NCBI RefSeq assembly: GCF_003415655.1
Contig: NZ_QRHC01000008.1
Location: forward strand, 171,296-235,295
Source: Vibrio maerlii
GTDB lineage: Bacteria > Pseudomonadota > Gammaproteobacteria > Enterobacterales > Vibrionaceae
Length of the DNA stretch: 64,000 nt
Direction: 5' to 3'
Numbering within the stretch: position 1 is the stretch's first letter; each line of letters opens with the position of its first letter. The notes beneath the pieces are model-generated. The model was not told where the DNA came from, ran no database searches, and saw nothing but the letters and a program-made list of their open reading frames with translations. Below are positions 38,272 to 46,925 of this stretch, in pieces. A program made the translations under genes and the position numbers.

Positions 38272-39900
38272 TTAGTCGAGCAGTTCGTAGCCCGGCAGAG
38301 TTAAAAAGTTCTCTAACTCATCACTGGTGGTTATCTGCTTCATCAGCTCTGAGGCTTGCTCAAATCTCCCCAGTTCAAATCGCTCTGCACCGAGCTCTTG
38401 TTTCACCACTTGTATTTCTTCATTAAGGTATTGCTCAAACAGTGCTTTAGTAACCGTCTTACCGTTATCTAGTGACTTACCATGTTTGATCCATTGCCAA
38501 ATGGAGGCGCGAGAGATTTCCGCAGTGGCCGCGTCTTCCATCAAGCCATAGATAGGCACACAACCATTGCCTGAAATCCACGCCTCAATGTATTGCAATG
38601 CCACGCGAATGTTATGGCGCATCCCTACTTCAGTTCTTTCACCTTCACAAGGCATCAATAACTGCTCTGCAGTAATCGCTTCATCTTGCTCACGGATAAC
38701 GTCGAGTTGGTTGGTTCGACTACCTAAAGTGTTATCAAATACAGCCATTGCAGTATCTGCTAATCCAGGGTGCGCTACCCAAGTACCATCGTGACCATTG
38801 TTGGCTTCTAGCGACTTATCGTTATTAATTTTGTCTAGAACCAACTGGTTTTCTGCCGGGTCTTTTGCCGGGATAAAGGCAGCCATCCCCCCCATAGCAA
38901 ACGCTCCACGGCGATGACAGGTACGCACTAATAGTCGTGAGTAGGCATTCAAAAATGGTTTATCCATAGTCACTACTTGGCGATCAGGCAGCACACGCTC
39001 TGGATAATTTTTTAGGGTTTTAATGTAGCTGAAGATGTAATCCCATCGACCACAATTCAAACCAACAATATGTTCTTTAAGGGCAAACAAGATCTCGTCC
39101 ATTTGGAATACTGCAGGCAAGGTTTCAATCAGTACCGTCGCCTTGATGACACCGGTATCCAAGCCAAAGTAATCTTCTGTGAAGTGAAAAACTTCGCTCC
39201 ACCATTGTGCTTCTTGGTGATCTTGAAGCTTAGGGATGTAGAAATATGGGCCACTACCTTTCTTTAGTAAATTTTTGTAGTTATTAAAGAAGTAAATAGC
39301 GAAATCAAATAGCGCTCCCGGAATAGGCATTCCTGATAAAAGGACATGTTTTTCTTTTAAGTGAAGTCCTCTCACACGGCAAATCATTACTGCAGGATCT
39401 TCTTTGAGCTGATAGTGTTTTCCATTAGTTGGATTGGTGTAATCAATCGTTTGATTAACAGCATCGCGAAGGTTTATCTGACCATCCAGTACCTTGCCCC
39501 ACGCAGGTGACATCGAATCTTCAAAGTCAGCCATGAATACCTTTACATTTGCATTCAGGGCATTGATCACCATCTTTCTGTCGGTTGGACCGGTAATTTC
39601 AACTCGGCGATCTTGCAGATCATTCGGAATCCCTAAGATCTTCCAGCTTCCTTCCCGAATATCTTGGGTTTCCGTTAAGAAATCCGGTAACTCGCCATCA
39701 TCGATTTTTTGTTGTCGAACTTCTCGTTGTTCCAGTAACTCATCCACTTGTGATGCAAAGCGCTCACAAAGCGAACTCAGAAAGGCTTGGGCTTCGTAAG
39801 AGAGAACCTCCTCATGCTGTGCATTCACTACACCGTTGATCACAAGGCGGTTTTGATTCTCTATTGAGTGACTCTTTTCTGGGGTAGCGGATGCAAACAT
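38272..39900 (-). CDS. aceB: Malate synthase A
   Basis: Condenses glyoxylate with acetyl-CoA to malate. I chose ATG 39900 (542 residues) because AAGGAAGAG precedes it; an upstream ATG adds eight residues but has no SD. Conserved segments include VFMADFEDSMSPAW near residue 118, the catalytic RGLHLKEKH region and GLNCGRWDYIFSYIK. It leads the aceBA unit. The 510-bp region upstream is rich in palindromes, suggesting layered control. Confidence 0.96.
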   Translation of the reverse strand: MFASATPEKSHSIENQNRLVINGVVNAQHEEVLSYEAQAFLSSLCERFASQVDELLEQREVRQQKIDDGELPDFLTETQDIREGSWKILGIPNDLQDRRVEITGPTDRKMVINALNANVKVFMADFEDSMSPAWGKVLDGQINLRDAVNQTIDYTNPTNGKHYQLKEDPAVMICRVRGLHLKEKHVLLSGMPIPGALFDFAIYFFNNYKNLLKKGSGPYFYIPKLQDHQEAQWWSEVFHFTEDYFGLDTGVIKATVLIETLPAVFQMDEILFALKEHIVGLNCGRWDYIFSYIKTLKNYPERVLPDRQVVTMDKPFLNAYSRLLVRTCHRRGAFAMGGMAAFIPAKDPAENQLVLDKINNDKSLEANNGHDGTWVAHPGLADTAMAVFDNTLGSRTNQLDVIREQDEAITAEQLLMPCEGERTEVGMRHNIRVALQYIEAWISGNGCVPIYGLMEDAATAEISRASIWQWIKHGKSLDNGKTVTKALFEQYLNEEIQVVKQELGAERFELGRFEQASELMKQITTSDELENFLTLPGYELLD

Positions 39901-40340
39901 AGACTCTTCCTTAAAATCTTTCATCTGTAACTAAAATCCAACATTAAATTTCAAGTGATACCATGAAATGGATAACACCTTCGACTTCTACGTTACGCTT
40001 CTGTCAGAGTTATTCAATAATTCCATACCTAGACATAAGTCTTAACGCCCTATTAAATCTAGCTTTAAACAACTTAGAGTAAAAGTACTAAGTTACAATT
40101 AGAGTTAAATTCGACAGATCATAAAATCAGAGAGATAGAACAGTTATTGAAAGTTATTACGTAATTAAATTACAAGATTGGTTTCTCTGTTTTTTGCAAA
40201 AAACGAAGAGTTAAGAACGTTACCCCCTTGAGAACAGACACTTAGTGAGCAATAACAGAGTACGGATTGTAAAATTGACACTGTGAAATTTCACAAGCTT
40301 ATGAAATTCACTCCCATAAGAGCTGTAAAATTTCACAATA
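39901..40340 (-). promoter_or_regulatory. Palindrome-rich aceB upstream region
   Basis: A gene-free region. Perfect or near-perfect inverted repeats are AACTTAG-N10-CTAAGTT (40071-40094), GTAATT-A-AATTAC (40161-40173), GTTTTTTG-CAAAAAAC (40189-40204), TGTGAAATTTCACA (40282-40295) and TGTAAAATTTCACA (40324-40337). The last two are 42 bp apart, four helical turns. No promoter hexamers were placed with confidence. Confidence 0.5.
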
Positions 40341-40379
40341 AAAAAACCACTGTCGGAATTAAATTCTGACAACGGTTTT
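40341..40379 (-). terminator. Terminator of oxyR
   Basis: AAAACC and GGTTTT flank a longer imperfect stem (GTCGGAATT with AAATTCTGAC); on the minus strand TTTTTTTATTG follows. It is located about 32 nt after the oxyR stop. Confidence 0.75.
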
Positions 40380-40410
40380 AAAATAGTTAAAACACAGAAT
40401 ATTTAACTAG

Positions 40411-41316
40411 CTACAAAAGCTCAGAAACCACATCCGCTAATTGATTAAAGGTTTCGCTACGAGAAGAGCTTGGACGCCACACTAACCCGATATCACGATA
40501 AGCTTGCTGACCTGGAGGGTCGACCACCACTAGGTTCTGGTTGTCGAGTAGACCATGCTCAATCGCCATTTGAGGAATAAAGGTGGTACCCAAACCATTC
40601 GCCACCATTTGGACTAAAGTATGAAGGCTTGTCGCGGTAAATGGATTAATTTTTTCTTTATCTGTCAATTTACACGCTGAAACCGCGTGCTCAGTTAAGC
40701 AGTGTTCATTCTCAAGAAGGAAAACAGACTCATCCGGAAGGTCATCATATTTAATAGGCACTCGAATTGCGTTAGCTTGGTTGCGGCTAATCACCATGCG
40801 AAACGCATCTTGCCCTACAACTCGGCTATCCATTTCACCGATATCAACAGGCAACGCTAATATAAGGACATCCAACTCACCGTGACGGAGAGCGGCCATC
40901 AGATTAGTGGTTGTATCTTCTCTTAATAGAAGGTTTAGTTGCGGGAACTTTTGATTTACCTCTTGAACAAGGTCGATCAAAAGAAATGGAGCGATCGTGG
41001 GAATACAGCCTACTTTAAGTGGCCCCTGCATCGCACCACCTTGGCACAGCTGCCCAAGCTCAACCAGATCTTGACCTTTGGCAAGCAATTCACGCCCTTG
41101 CTTGACGACCATCTCACCAGCATGGGTGAACACAAGCGGGCTCTTCTTGTCCTTCTTTTCATAGAGAGGGCAGCCAATAAGCTCTTCAAGGTTTTGAATA
41201 CCTTTACTTAGGGTCGACTGGCTGACAAAGCAACGCTCTGCTGCATCACCAAAGTGACGGGTTTCGTGCAGCATCACAAGGTAATGCAGCTGTTTTAAAC
41301 TGGGCCATTTGTTCAT
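40411..41316 (-). CDS. oxyR: Hydrogen-peroxide-responsive LysR regulator OxyR
   Basis: Redox-sensing activator of peroxide defence. The start is set at ATG 41316 (301 residues); the longer reading begins with TTG. The N-terminal helix-turn-helix (FGDAAERCFVSQSTLSKGI) is followed by the effector domain with C206 and C215 in HCLTEHAVSAC, the C-x8-C pair equivalent to E. coli C199/C208 that forms the regulatory disulfide. It is divergent from a 2-Cys peroxiredoxin gene, its likely target, with a 39-bp palindrome between. Confidence 0.95.
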   Translation of the reverse strand: MNKWPSLKQLHYLVMLHETRHFGDAAERCFVSQSTLSKGIQNLEELIGCPLYEKKDKKSPLVFTHAGEMVVKQGRELLAKGQDLVELGQLCQGGAMQGPLKVGCIPTIAPFLLIDLVQEVNQKFPQLNLLLREDTTTNLMAALRHGELDVLILALPVDIGEMDSRVVGQDAFRMVISRNQANAIRVPIKYDDLPDESVFLLENEHCLTEHAVSACKLTDKEKINPFTATSLHTLVQMVANGLGTTFIPQMAIEHGLLDNQNLVVVDPPGQQAYRDIGLVWRPSSSRSETFNQLADVVSELL

Positions 41317-41368
41317 ACAGGGACTCAAATACTTATCGTACAATTAACCATTCAGTTAGAATCGATTA

Positions 41369-41407
41369 ATCGAAAAAATAGATACGTTTATTATCGCTTT
41401 TTTCGAT
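41369..41407. promoter_or_regulatory. 39-bp palindrome, probable OxyR operator
   Basis: ATCGAAAAAA-N2-GATA-N7-TATC-N2-TTTTTTCGAT is symmetric except for N positions. The inner GATA-N7-TATC fits the OxyR/LysR half-site pattern. It lies 52 nt from oxyR and 47 nt upstream of the peroxiredoxin -10. Confidence 0.6.
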
Positions 41408-41453
41408 TGAATTAATCTATTTATTTCGCTTTTTTCACACCTCATTTCTGTAC

Positions 41454-41459
41454 TATAGT
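41454..41459 (+). promoter_or_regulatory. -10 element of the peroxiredoxin gene
   Basis: TATAGT, 79 nt before the start codon. The -35 region at the expected spacing (TTTTTC) is poor, in keeping with dependence on an activator. Confidence 0.45.
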
Positions 41460-41537
41460 TTGTGTCGAACGAAAACGGACTAAGTCAGAACCTAAGTTTC
41501 TGGCTTAAACTAATTAAAGAATTTTAGGAGCAACACA

Positions 41538-42146
41538 ATGGTACTAGTAGGTCGCCAAGCACCAGATTTCACTTCAGCTGCAGTTCTAGGTAACGGTGAG
41601 ATCGTTGAAAACTTCAACTTTGCTGAGTTCACTAAAGGCAAAAAAGCAGTAGTATTCTTCTACCCACTAGACTTCACATTCGTTTGTCCTTCAGAGCTTA
41701 TCGCTTTTGACAACCGTCTAGCTGACTTCCAAGCGAAAGGCGTTGAAGTAATCGGTGTTTCTATCGATTCTCAATTCTCTCACAACGCATGGCGTAACAC
41801 TGCTATCGCAGACGGTGGTATCGGTGAAGTGAAGTACCCTCTAGTTGCTGACGTGAAGCACGAAATCTGTCAAGCATACGGTATCGAACACCCAGAAGCT
41901 GGTGTTGCTTTCCGTGCATCTTTCCTAATCGATGACACTGGTCTTGTTCGTCACCAAGTAGTTAACGACCTACCACTAGGCCGTAACATCGACGAAATGC
42001 TGCGCATGGTTGACGCACTAAACTTCCACGAGAAGAACGGTGAAGTTTGTCCAGCACAGTGGGAAGAAGGCAAATCAGGTATGGACGCAACTCCAACTGG
42101 CGTAGCTGCATTCCTATCTGAGCACGCAGACGACCTAAGCAAGTAA
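41538..42146 (+). CDS. 2-Cys peroxiredoxin (AhpC/Prx1 type)
   Basis: Thiol peroxidase reducing H2O2 and organic hydroperoxides; 202 residues. The peroxidatic cysteine is C50 in DFTFVCPSE and the resolving cysteine is C171 in GEVCPAQW. GGIG (93-96) is present, but the C-terminal YF motif of hyperoxidation-sensitive members is absent. The SD AGGAG precedes ATG 41538. It is divergent from oxyR. It is probably recycled by thioredoxin or a partner encoded elsewhere; no ahpF is adjacent. Confidence 0.94.
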   Translation: MVLVGRQAPDFTSAAVLGNGEIVENFNFAEFTKGKKAVVFFYPLDFTFVCPSELIAFDNRLADFQAKGVEVIGVSIDSQFSHNAWRNTAIADGGIGEVKYPLVADVKHEICQAYGIEHPEAGVAFRASFLIDDTGLVRHQVVNDLPLGRNIDEMLRMVDALNFHEKNGEVCPAQWEEGKSGMDATPTGVAAFLSEHADDLSK

Positions 42147-42266
42147 TTGCCCTTTTAACACCTAAGCTCAATAGGTGAACGGTTGGAGCTTTCAAAAAGA
42201 AAGCACATATAAAGCAATAGCGTAAAAACGCAGCGCCAATCAGTTAAAAGTGAAGTCAAAGAATCA

Positions 42267-42295
42267 AAGCCCGAAGCACTGCTTCGGGCTTTTTG
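42267..42295 (+). terminator. Terminator of the peroxiredoxin gene
   Basis: AAGCCCGAAGC and GCTTCGGGCTT around ACT, followed by TTT. A perfect 11-bp stem. Confidence 0.93.
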
Positions 42296-42428
42296 CATTT
42301 TTTAACCTGCATTTGTCTCACTTACTTACAAGTTCCTATTTGAGGAAAGCAAACTCTTACATTTCTACCTCAATTGCTAGCGCGAGCTAAGATACACTTA
42401 CGCTCAGAAAAAACTCAGGAGCTTTCTC

Positions 42429-43181
42429 ATGCAATTCCATATCGAAGTTTGTATCGATAACCTAGAATCTCTTCATAACGCTATCGCCGGTGGAGCAACA
42501 CGCATTGAACTTTGCTCTTCTCTCGCGCTTGGAGGGTTAACCCCCAGCTTTGGGTTCATGAAAAAAGCCGCGCAGATCTCGCCTATTCCTGTTTATGCGA
42601 TGATTCGCCCTCGTCAGGCTGACTTTCTTTATGATCAAGATGATGTTGACGCCATGCTTATGGATATAGAGGCTGCAGCTGAAGCTGGCCTGCAAGGCGT
42701 TGTGTTTGGTGTGCTTACAGAAAGTGGGGCTATTGATAAGTCGGTCGCTAAACAATTAATGACACGAGCACAATCTTTTGGTCTTGGCGTCACGTTTCAC
42801 CGCGCCATAGACCAAAGCGTAAACTTAGAACAAGCCATTGACGATATAGCTGAGCTTGGCTGTGATCGAGTCTTAACATCAGGCCTCGCATCGAACGTGA
42901 CTCTAGGTAAAGAGACACTCGCAAAGATGGTTGATTTGGCAAATGGTCGTTTTTCTATCATGGCTGGAGCCGGCTTAAACGCCAGCAATGTACAAATGAT
43001 AATTGAACAAGCCGGGATTAGAGAAGTACATTTATCTGCGAAAGGCTCCCGCCCTAGTAGAATGAAAGTTCAATCAATTGATGCCAAAATGGGCAATGAA
43101 TCATTTGATGACTTTATCATTCCATTAACGGACAGCAATACGCTACAAGCCCTTGTTTCCAAAGTGTTATCTTATAATTAG
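42429..43181 (+). CDS. cutC: CutC family protein
   Basis: A 250-residue TIM-barrel protein of the CutC family, historically linked to copper homeostasis though direct copper handling is doubtful. The start [19 protein letters not shown] and the segment [18 protein letters not shown] are diagnostic, with [10 protein letters not shown] in the middle. It has SD AGGAG before ATG 42429 and its own upstream region; 45 nt separate it from the following LysR gene. Confidence 0.93.
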   Translation: MQFHIEVCIDNLESLHNAIAGGATRIELCSSLALGGLTPSFGFMKKAAQISPIPVYAMIRPRQADFLYDQDDVDAMLMDIEAAAEAGLQGVVFGVLTESGAIDKSVAKQLMTRAQSFGLGVTFHRAIDQSVNLEQAIDDIAELGCDRVLTSGLASNVTLGKETLAKMVDLANGRFSIMAGAGLNASNVQMIIEQAGIREVHLSAKGSRPSRMKVQSIDAKMGNESFDDFIIPLTDSNTLQALVSKVLSYN

Positions 43182-43226
43182 CACCAATACAAAATCAATT
43201 TCACAACCTAAGGGCTCTCTTCTCTC

Positions 43227-44156
43227 ATGAATCGAGATCTGTTCTTTAGTTTAGACCTCAACTTGTTACGTACTTTATTGGTCTTATCTCAAGAGAAAAA
43301 CATGCGTAAAGCTTCCCAGCGCTTATTCGTCTCACAGCCAGCAATCAGCCAAGCTTTGCAGAAACTACGTAATCACTTTGATGACGAGCTATTTGTTAAA
43401 GCACCCAAGGGGCTAGAGGCAACCCCATTTGCTAAACAGCTGGTCAACGACCTGACTCCGTATCTAGATGGACTAGCGAATGCACTTAATAAACGAGAAG
43501 AGTTCGATCCTGAAACTTTACAGCAAAGTCTAAGAATTGCCGTTGCTCCTGTTGTTTTAACGTGTTTATCCGGTGCACTTTTTCAGCATCTAAATAAAAT
43601 CGCACCAAACTGCACCATAGAGTTGTTGGGTTGGTCTAAAGATACCTTTGATGATTTACAAAAAGGAGAAGTTCTCATTGGGTTGACACTCGACACTGAT
43701 GCCCCACAAGGGATATACGCGCATCATGTTTCACAAATCGAAGGCAAATTGATTGTTCGAGCAGGTCATCCAATCACTCATTCACCAGTTACCTCAAAGG
43801 ATATGGAGCCGTATCCGATTGCGTCGATACACTCCCCTGGTTGGAATGATCATGTCACTATTGCAGCTGAGATGATGAAAAGAGACGGTGCAAACCCAAC
43901 CGTTGGATTTCGCTCCCAATTTGTAATGGCAGTGGTTGATGTTATCGAACACACTGACTTTTTCATGCCCCATTCAGACCTATTTCCACTGCACCGATTC
44001 CCAAATTTGAAAGCGTTAACACCCAATATCAATGGTCACGTTTATAAACAAGACCTCTATTGTTACTACCACACCAAGCATAGAAACCATGCATTGATCA
44101 CCTGGCTTCACCAACAGATTCAATATGTTGTAGAACAAGAACGCCAACAATCTTGA
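43227..44156 (+). CDS. LysR-family regulator, paralog A
   Basis: A 309-residue regulator. The helix-turn-helix (MRKASQRLFVSQPAISQALQ) opens the protein and the effector domain contains SPGWNDHVT, VGFRSQFVMAV and FMPHSDLFPLH. It is clearly paralogous to the LysR encoded at 45868, sharing these segments and the same length. The two flank the repeat lipoprotein and barrel genes and probably regulate them. The ligand is unknown. Confidence 0.92.
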   Translation: MNRDLFFSLDLNLLRTLLVLSQEKNMRKASQRLFVSQPAISQALQKLRNHFDDELFVKAPKGLEATPFAKQLVNDLTPYLDGLANALNKREEFDPETLQQSLRIAVAPVVLTCLSGALFQHLNKIAPNCTIELLGWSKDTFDDLQKGEVLIGLTLDTDAPQGIYAHHVSQIEGKLIVRAGHPITHSPVTSKDMEPYPIASIHSPGWNDHVTIAAEMMKRDGANPTVGFRSQFVMAVVDVIEHTDFFMPHSDLFPLHRFPNLKALTPNINGHVYKQDLYCYYHTKHRNHALITWLHQQIQYVVEQERQQS

Positions 44157-44374
44157 TAAGAAAATCTTATTGCCTTAATAATTTCAAATAATTAGAAGCT
44201 ATTACGTAAACCTTTCATTATCACTTCCGCACTTAGCTACCTGTCAGGGAAGACGGGTAGATAAGACAAGATATCGGTAGTGGATTTTAAACCTAAGTCT
44301 TTGTCTTCTCGCTAATGGATTAGCACTTCAATTTCTATGAGATTTCATTTAGACAATTTTTAGGTAATAAGATA

Positions 44375-45052
44375 ATGAAAAAAACATTACTCGCGCTTGT
44401 CGTAACTGGTTCTTTTGCACTTGCAGGCTGTTCTTCTTCAAACGGCGGCAGTGGTTCGAATGGTGGTACTTCTCCTGATTATGGTGATACTCCAGATTGG
44501 GGACTAGTTGCAGATGATAGCCCAGCTCGCCCTGAACCTGTCGATCCTGGTTTTGGATTAGTGACTCCACCGGTAGATCGCCCTATGCCAGACAATACTC
44601 CGGATCGTCCATTGCCGGAAGACACTCCAGACCGCCCACTCCCTGGAGATACACCTGACTGGAGTGGTCCTGTAGATACGCCGGACCGTCCATTGCCGGA
44701 AGATACTCCAGACCGCCCACTCCCTGGAGATACACCTGACTGGAGTGGTCCTGTAGATACGCCGGACCGTCCATTGCCGGAAGATACTCCAGACCGCCCA
44801 CTTCCTGGAGATACGCCTGACTGGAGCGGTCCTGTAGATACGCCAGATCGTCCATTGCCGGAAGATACTCCAGACCGCCCACTTCCTGGAGATACGCCTG
44901 ACTGGAGCGGTCCTGTAGATACGCCAGATCGTCCTAGTATCGAAGATATGCCTACTTGGGGTGGTGAAGCAGATCCAGAAGTAAGCCCTGCAATCAACTC
45001 TATCGACCGCAATAAAGTACGTGATGCAATCCGCTCACGCCTAAACGGTTAA
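44375..45052 (+). CDS. Proline-rich repeat lipoprotein, unknown function
   Basis: A 225-residue lipoprotein: signal peptide MKKTLLALVVTGSFALAGC with lipidated C19, then a Ser/Gly/Asn linker. Residues 74-181 are four perfect or near-perfect 27-residue repeats, each three 9-mers (DTPDRPLPE, DTPDRPLPG, DTPDWSGPV); degenerate 9-mers flank them. Such an acidic, proline-rich rod should be extended. The C-terminus IDRNKVRDAIRSRLNG resembles the end of the secreted protein at 12341. A barrel gene follows after a hairpin. No family was recognised. It is possibly displayed at the surface or spanning the periplasm. Confidence 0.88.
   Translation: MKKTLLALVVTGSFALAGCSSSNGGSGSNGGTSPDYGDTPDWGLVADDSPARPEPVDPGFGLVTPPVDRPMPDNTPDRPLPEDTPDRPLPGDTPDWSGPVDTPDRPLPEDTPDRPLPGDTPDWSGPVDTPDRPLPEDTPDRPLPGDTPDWSGPVDTPDRPLPEDTPDRPLPGDTPDWSGPVDTPDRPSIEDMPTWGGEADPEVSPAINSIDRNKVRDAIRSRLNG
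44594..44917 (+). repeat. Four 81-bp in-frame tandem repeats
   Basis: Exactly 4 x 81 bp, each encoding a 27-residue unit of three 9-mers. Copies differ by a few synonymous changes (for example GCCGGACCG against GCCAGATCG), so the array is recent and could vary in copy number without breaking the frame. Confidence 0.95.
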
Positions 45053-45060
45053 TACCCAAC

Positions 45061-45086
45061 GCCCTGAGCCCATTTTGGCTCAGGGC
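45061..45086 (+). other. Intercistronic hairpin between repeat lipoprotein and barrel genes
   Basis: GCCCTGAGCC pairs perfectly with GGCTCAGGGC around CATTTT. No T tract follows. It ends 15 nt before the barrel start codon, so it may limit ribosome access or act as an mRNA processing or stability site. Confidence 0.7.
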
Positions 45087-45101
45087 ATAATAAGAATTCC
45101 C

Positions 45102-45776
45102 ATGAAAAGACTCCCACTCACACTCCTGCTTAGTTCAATCAGTTCAGCTAGTCTTGCCGACGTCACTGTCTCTGTAGAAAAAGATTTCTTTGAGTTAGGG
45201 CTTTACGCCTCGTTATTCGATAACAGCTACCTGTTTGTTGGGGCTGATACCGATGATTGGCTTGGGGTTGGTGTAGGCTATCGCTATGACGTAAATCAAC
45301 GCTGGCGATTAAGCGCATACTATGAATATGGCCTTTATGATGACTGGTTAATGCATGAGCTTGGCATTGATGGTGTTAAAACCTCTAGCCACCAATTAGA
45401 CCTGGGAGCCACTCGTTACTTTACACAAAGCGCAATCAACCTTGGGATCACAGGGGAACATGTTCGTAATGGCTTTACTGGATTGACCGTCGATGATGTT
45501 GATCGTTATTCCGCTTATGTGGGTTACTCATATTACTTCGAGCATGTTTATCTCTCATCTAAATACGAGCACTACATGGCTATCGATAAATCCGATATGA
45601 AAGACTTTAATCAAGGACGCGCAAATGTCTGGGAGTTATCTGTAGGCTCGATGAAGTCATTTTATAAGTTCTTTCCATATGCCAAAGTCAGTATTTTTGA
45701 CCCAAATGGCTCTTATTACGGATTGACTAACTCCGACGTCACTTTTTCTATCAACGGTACTTTCTCTTTTAAGTAG
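45102..45776 (+). CDS. Outer-membrane beta-barrel protein paired with repeat lipoprotein
   Basis: A 224-residue protein. The signal peptide (MKRLPLTLLLSSISSASLAD) is followed by amphipathic strands rich in Tyr (GVGVGYRYDVNQRWRLSAYY, YSAYVGYSYYFEHVYLSSKY) and a near-terminal aromatic strand TFSINGTFSFK. ATG 45102 is used; the open frame continues upstream to a TTG inside the hairpin. It is comparable in size and position to the barrel at 13812, which also follows a secreted repeat protein. No family name was recognised. Confidence 0.82.
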   Translation: MKRLPLTLLLSSISSASLADVTVSVEKDFFELGLYASLFDNSYLFVGADTDDWLGVGVGYRYDVNQRWRLSAYYEYGLYDDWLMHELGIDGVKTSSHQLDLGATRYFTQSAINLGITGEHVRNGFTGLTVDDVDRYSAYVGYSYYFEHVYLSSKYEHYMAIDKSDMKDFNQGRANVWELSVGSMKSFYKFFPYAKVSIFDPNGSYYGLTNSDVTFSINGTFSFK

Positions 45777-45867
45777 TTAACCAGCCAGAGTTGGTGATTC
45801 CACCCTATCGCAATAACAATGAACTCTAGTATATTAGTAGTTTCAATATAGCGACTCATGGAATGTT

Positions 45868-46797
45868 ATGGCTAAGGATCTATTCAGCTCTCTTGATTTA
45901 AACCTATTGCGCACCTTTTTGGTTGTATACCAAGAGCAAAATACCAGAAAGGCAGCAGAGCGATTATTTGTATCTCAACCCGCTGTGAGTCAGGCATTAC
46001 AAAAGCTGCGACACCACTTCAACGACGATCTATTTGTTAAAGTGCATGGTGGATTACAGCCTACCTACTTTTGTGAACAGCTTGCTACTAAAATAACTCC
46101 GCACTTGGATGGTTTAATGACAGCAGTCAACTTATCCAGTGAATTCGACCCTAAAGAAATTGATTTTCCAATTCGGATCGCCTTATCACCTGTCGTCATG
46201 GCTTGTCTATCTGGTGCACTGTACAAAAACATCAAACAGCAAGCACCGAATTGCCAATTAGAGTTAACCAACTGGAGCACATTCTCTGCTGAGGATATCC
46301 AAAGAGACCATGTTCTACTCGGTGTGGGTTACCAATTGCCCAACGCCTCAAAAGAACTCTACGTTAAAAAGCTTGTTGATATTACTGGGCGCCTATTTGT
46401 TAGAAAGGGACACCCCCTTAGCCAATCCATCGTCAAACCTAGTGAACTTGCAGGCTACGATATCGCATCGCTGATATCACCAGGCTGGAATGACAACTTT
46501 AGTCAAGCGTCTCAGGTGTTGTCTGAGCACTCCGTGCCACACCAAGTTGGGTTTCGCTCCGAAATACTGATGGCCGTTATTGATGTCATCCTAAACTCTG
46601 ATATGTACATGCCTCACTCTAACCTATTCCCCATACAAAACTATCCAAGTTTAAGAGCCATCGAAGTCGATGTAGAAGATAAACACAAGTTTGTTTCTGT
46701 ATACAGCCATATCCATACAAAGAATAGAAACAACCCGCTATTAATTTGGCTGTATGAAGTTATCAAAGACGCACTTATCGAACAGGTTAATAAGTAA
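45868..46797 (+). CDS. LysR-family regulator, paralog B
   Basis: A 309-residue regulator paralogous to the one at 43227: shared segments are the start DLFSSLDLNLLRTFL, RLFVSQPAVSQALQKLR, SPGWNDNF, VGFRSEILMAVIDVI and MPHSNLFP. It lies 91 nt after the barrel gene and 128 nt before the OmpX-like gene, all on the plus strand. The pair of regulators likely arose by duplication around the lipoprotein/barrel genes. Confidence 0.92.
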   Translation: MAKDLFSSLDLNLLRTFLVVYQEQNTRKAAERLFVSQPAVSQALQKLRHHFNDDLFVKVHGGLQPTYFCEQLATKITPHLDGLMTAVNLSSEFDPKEIDFPIRIALSPVVMACLSGALYKNIKQQAPNCQLELTNWSTFSAEDIQRDHVLLGVGYQLPNASKELYVKKLVDITGRLFVRKGHPLSQSIVKPSELAGYDIASLISPGWNDNFSQASQVLSEHSVPHQVGFRSEILMAVIDVILNSDMYMPHSNLFPIQNYPSLRAIEVDVEDKHKFVSVYSHIHTKNRNNPLLIWLYEVIKDALIEQVNK

Positions 46798-46925
46798 TAC
46801 TTATTTCCCATATACAAAATACTACTTAGCCTAATAAAAGGACACTGTTTAATATTAGCTCTATCAAACGGACACTGAAGTACGAAGGATCGTGCAGTTA
46901 AAGTTACCACTAAATAGAGACTAAT

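Noticed and set aside
44479..45012. 177-residue open frame antisense to the repeat lipoprotein
   Set aside because: It is a by-product of the 81-bp repeats, has no start signal or SD of its own, and its protein is a simple mirror of the repeat composition. The sense frame has a signal peptide and lipobox.
44375..45776. Type XI (Slam-type) secretion pair
   Set aside because: Slam proteins have an N-terminal TPR domain and a larger barrel; the 224-residue barrel here has neither, so the analogy is only of arrangement.
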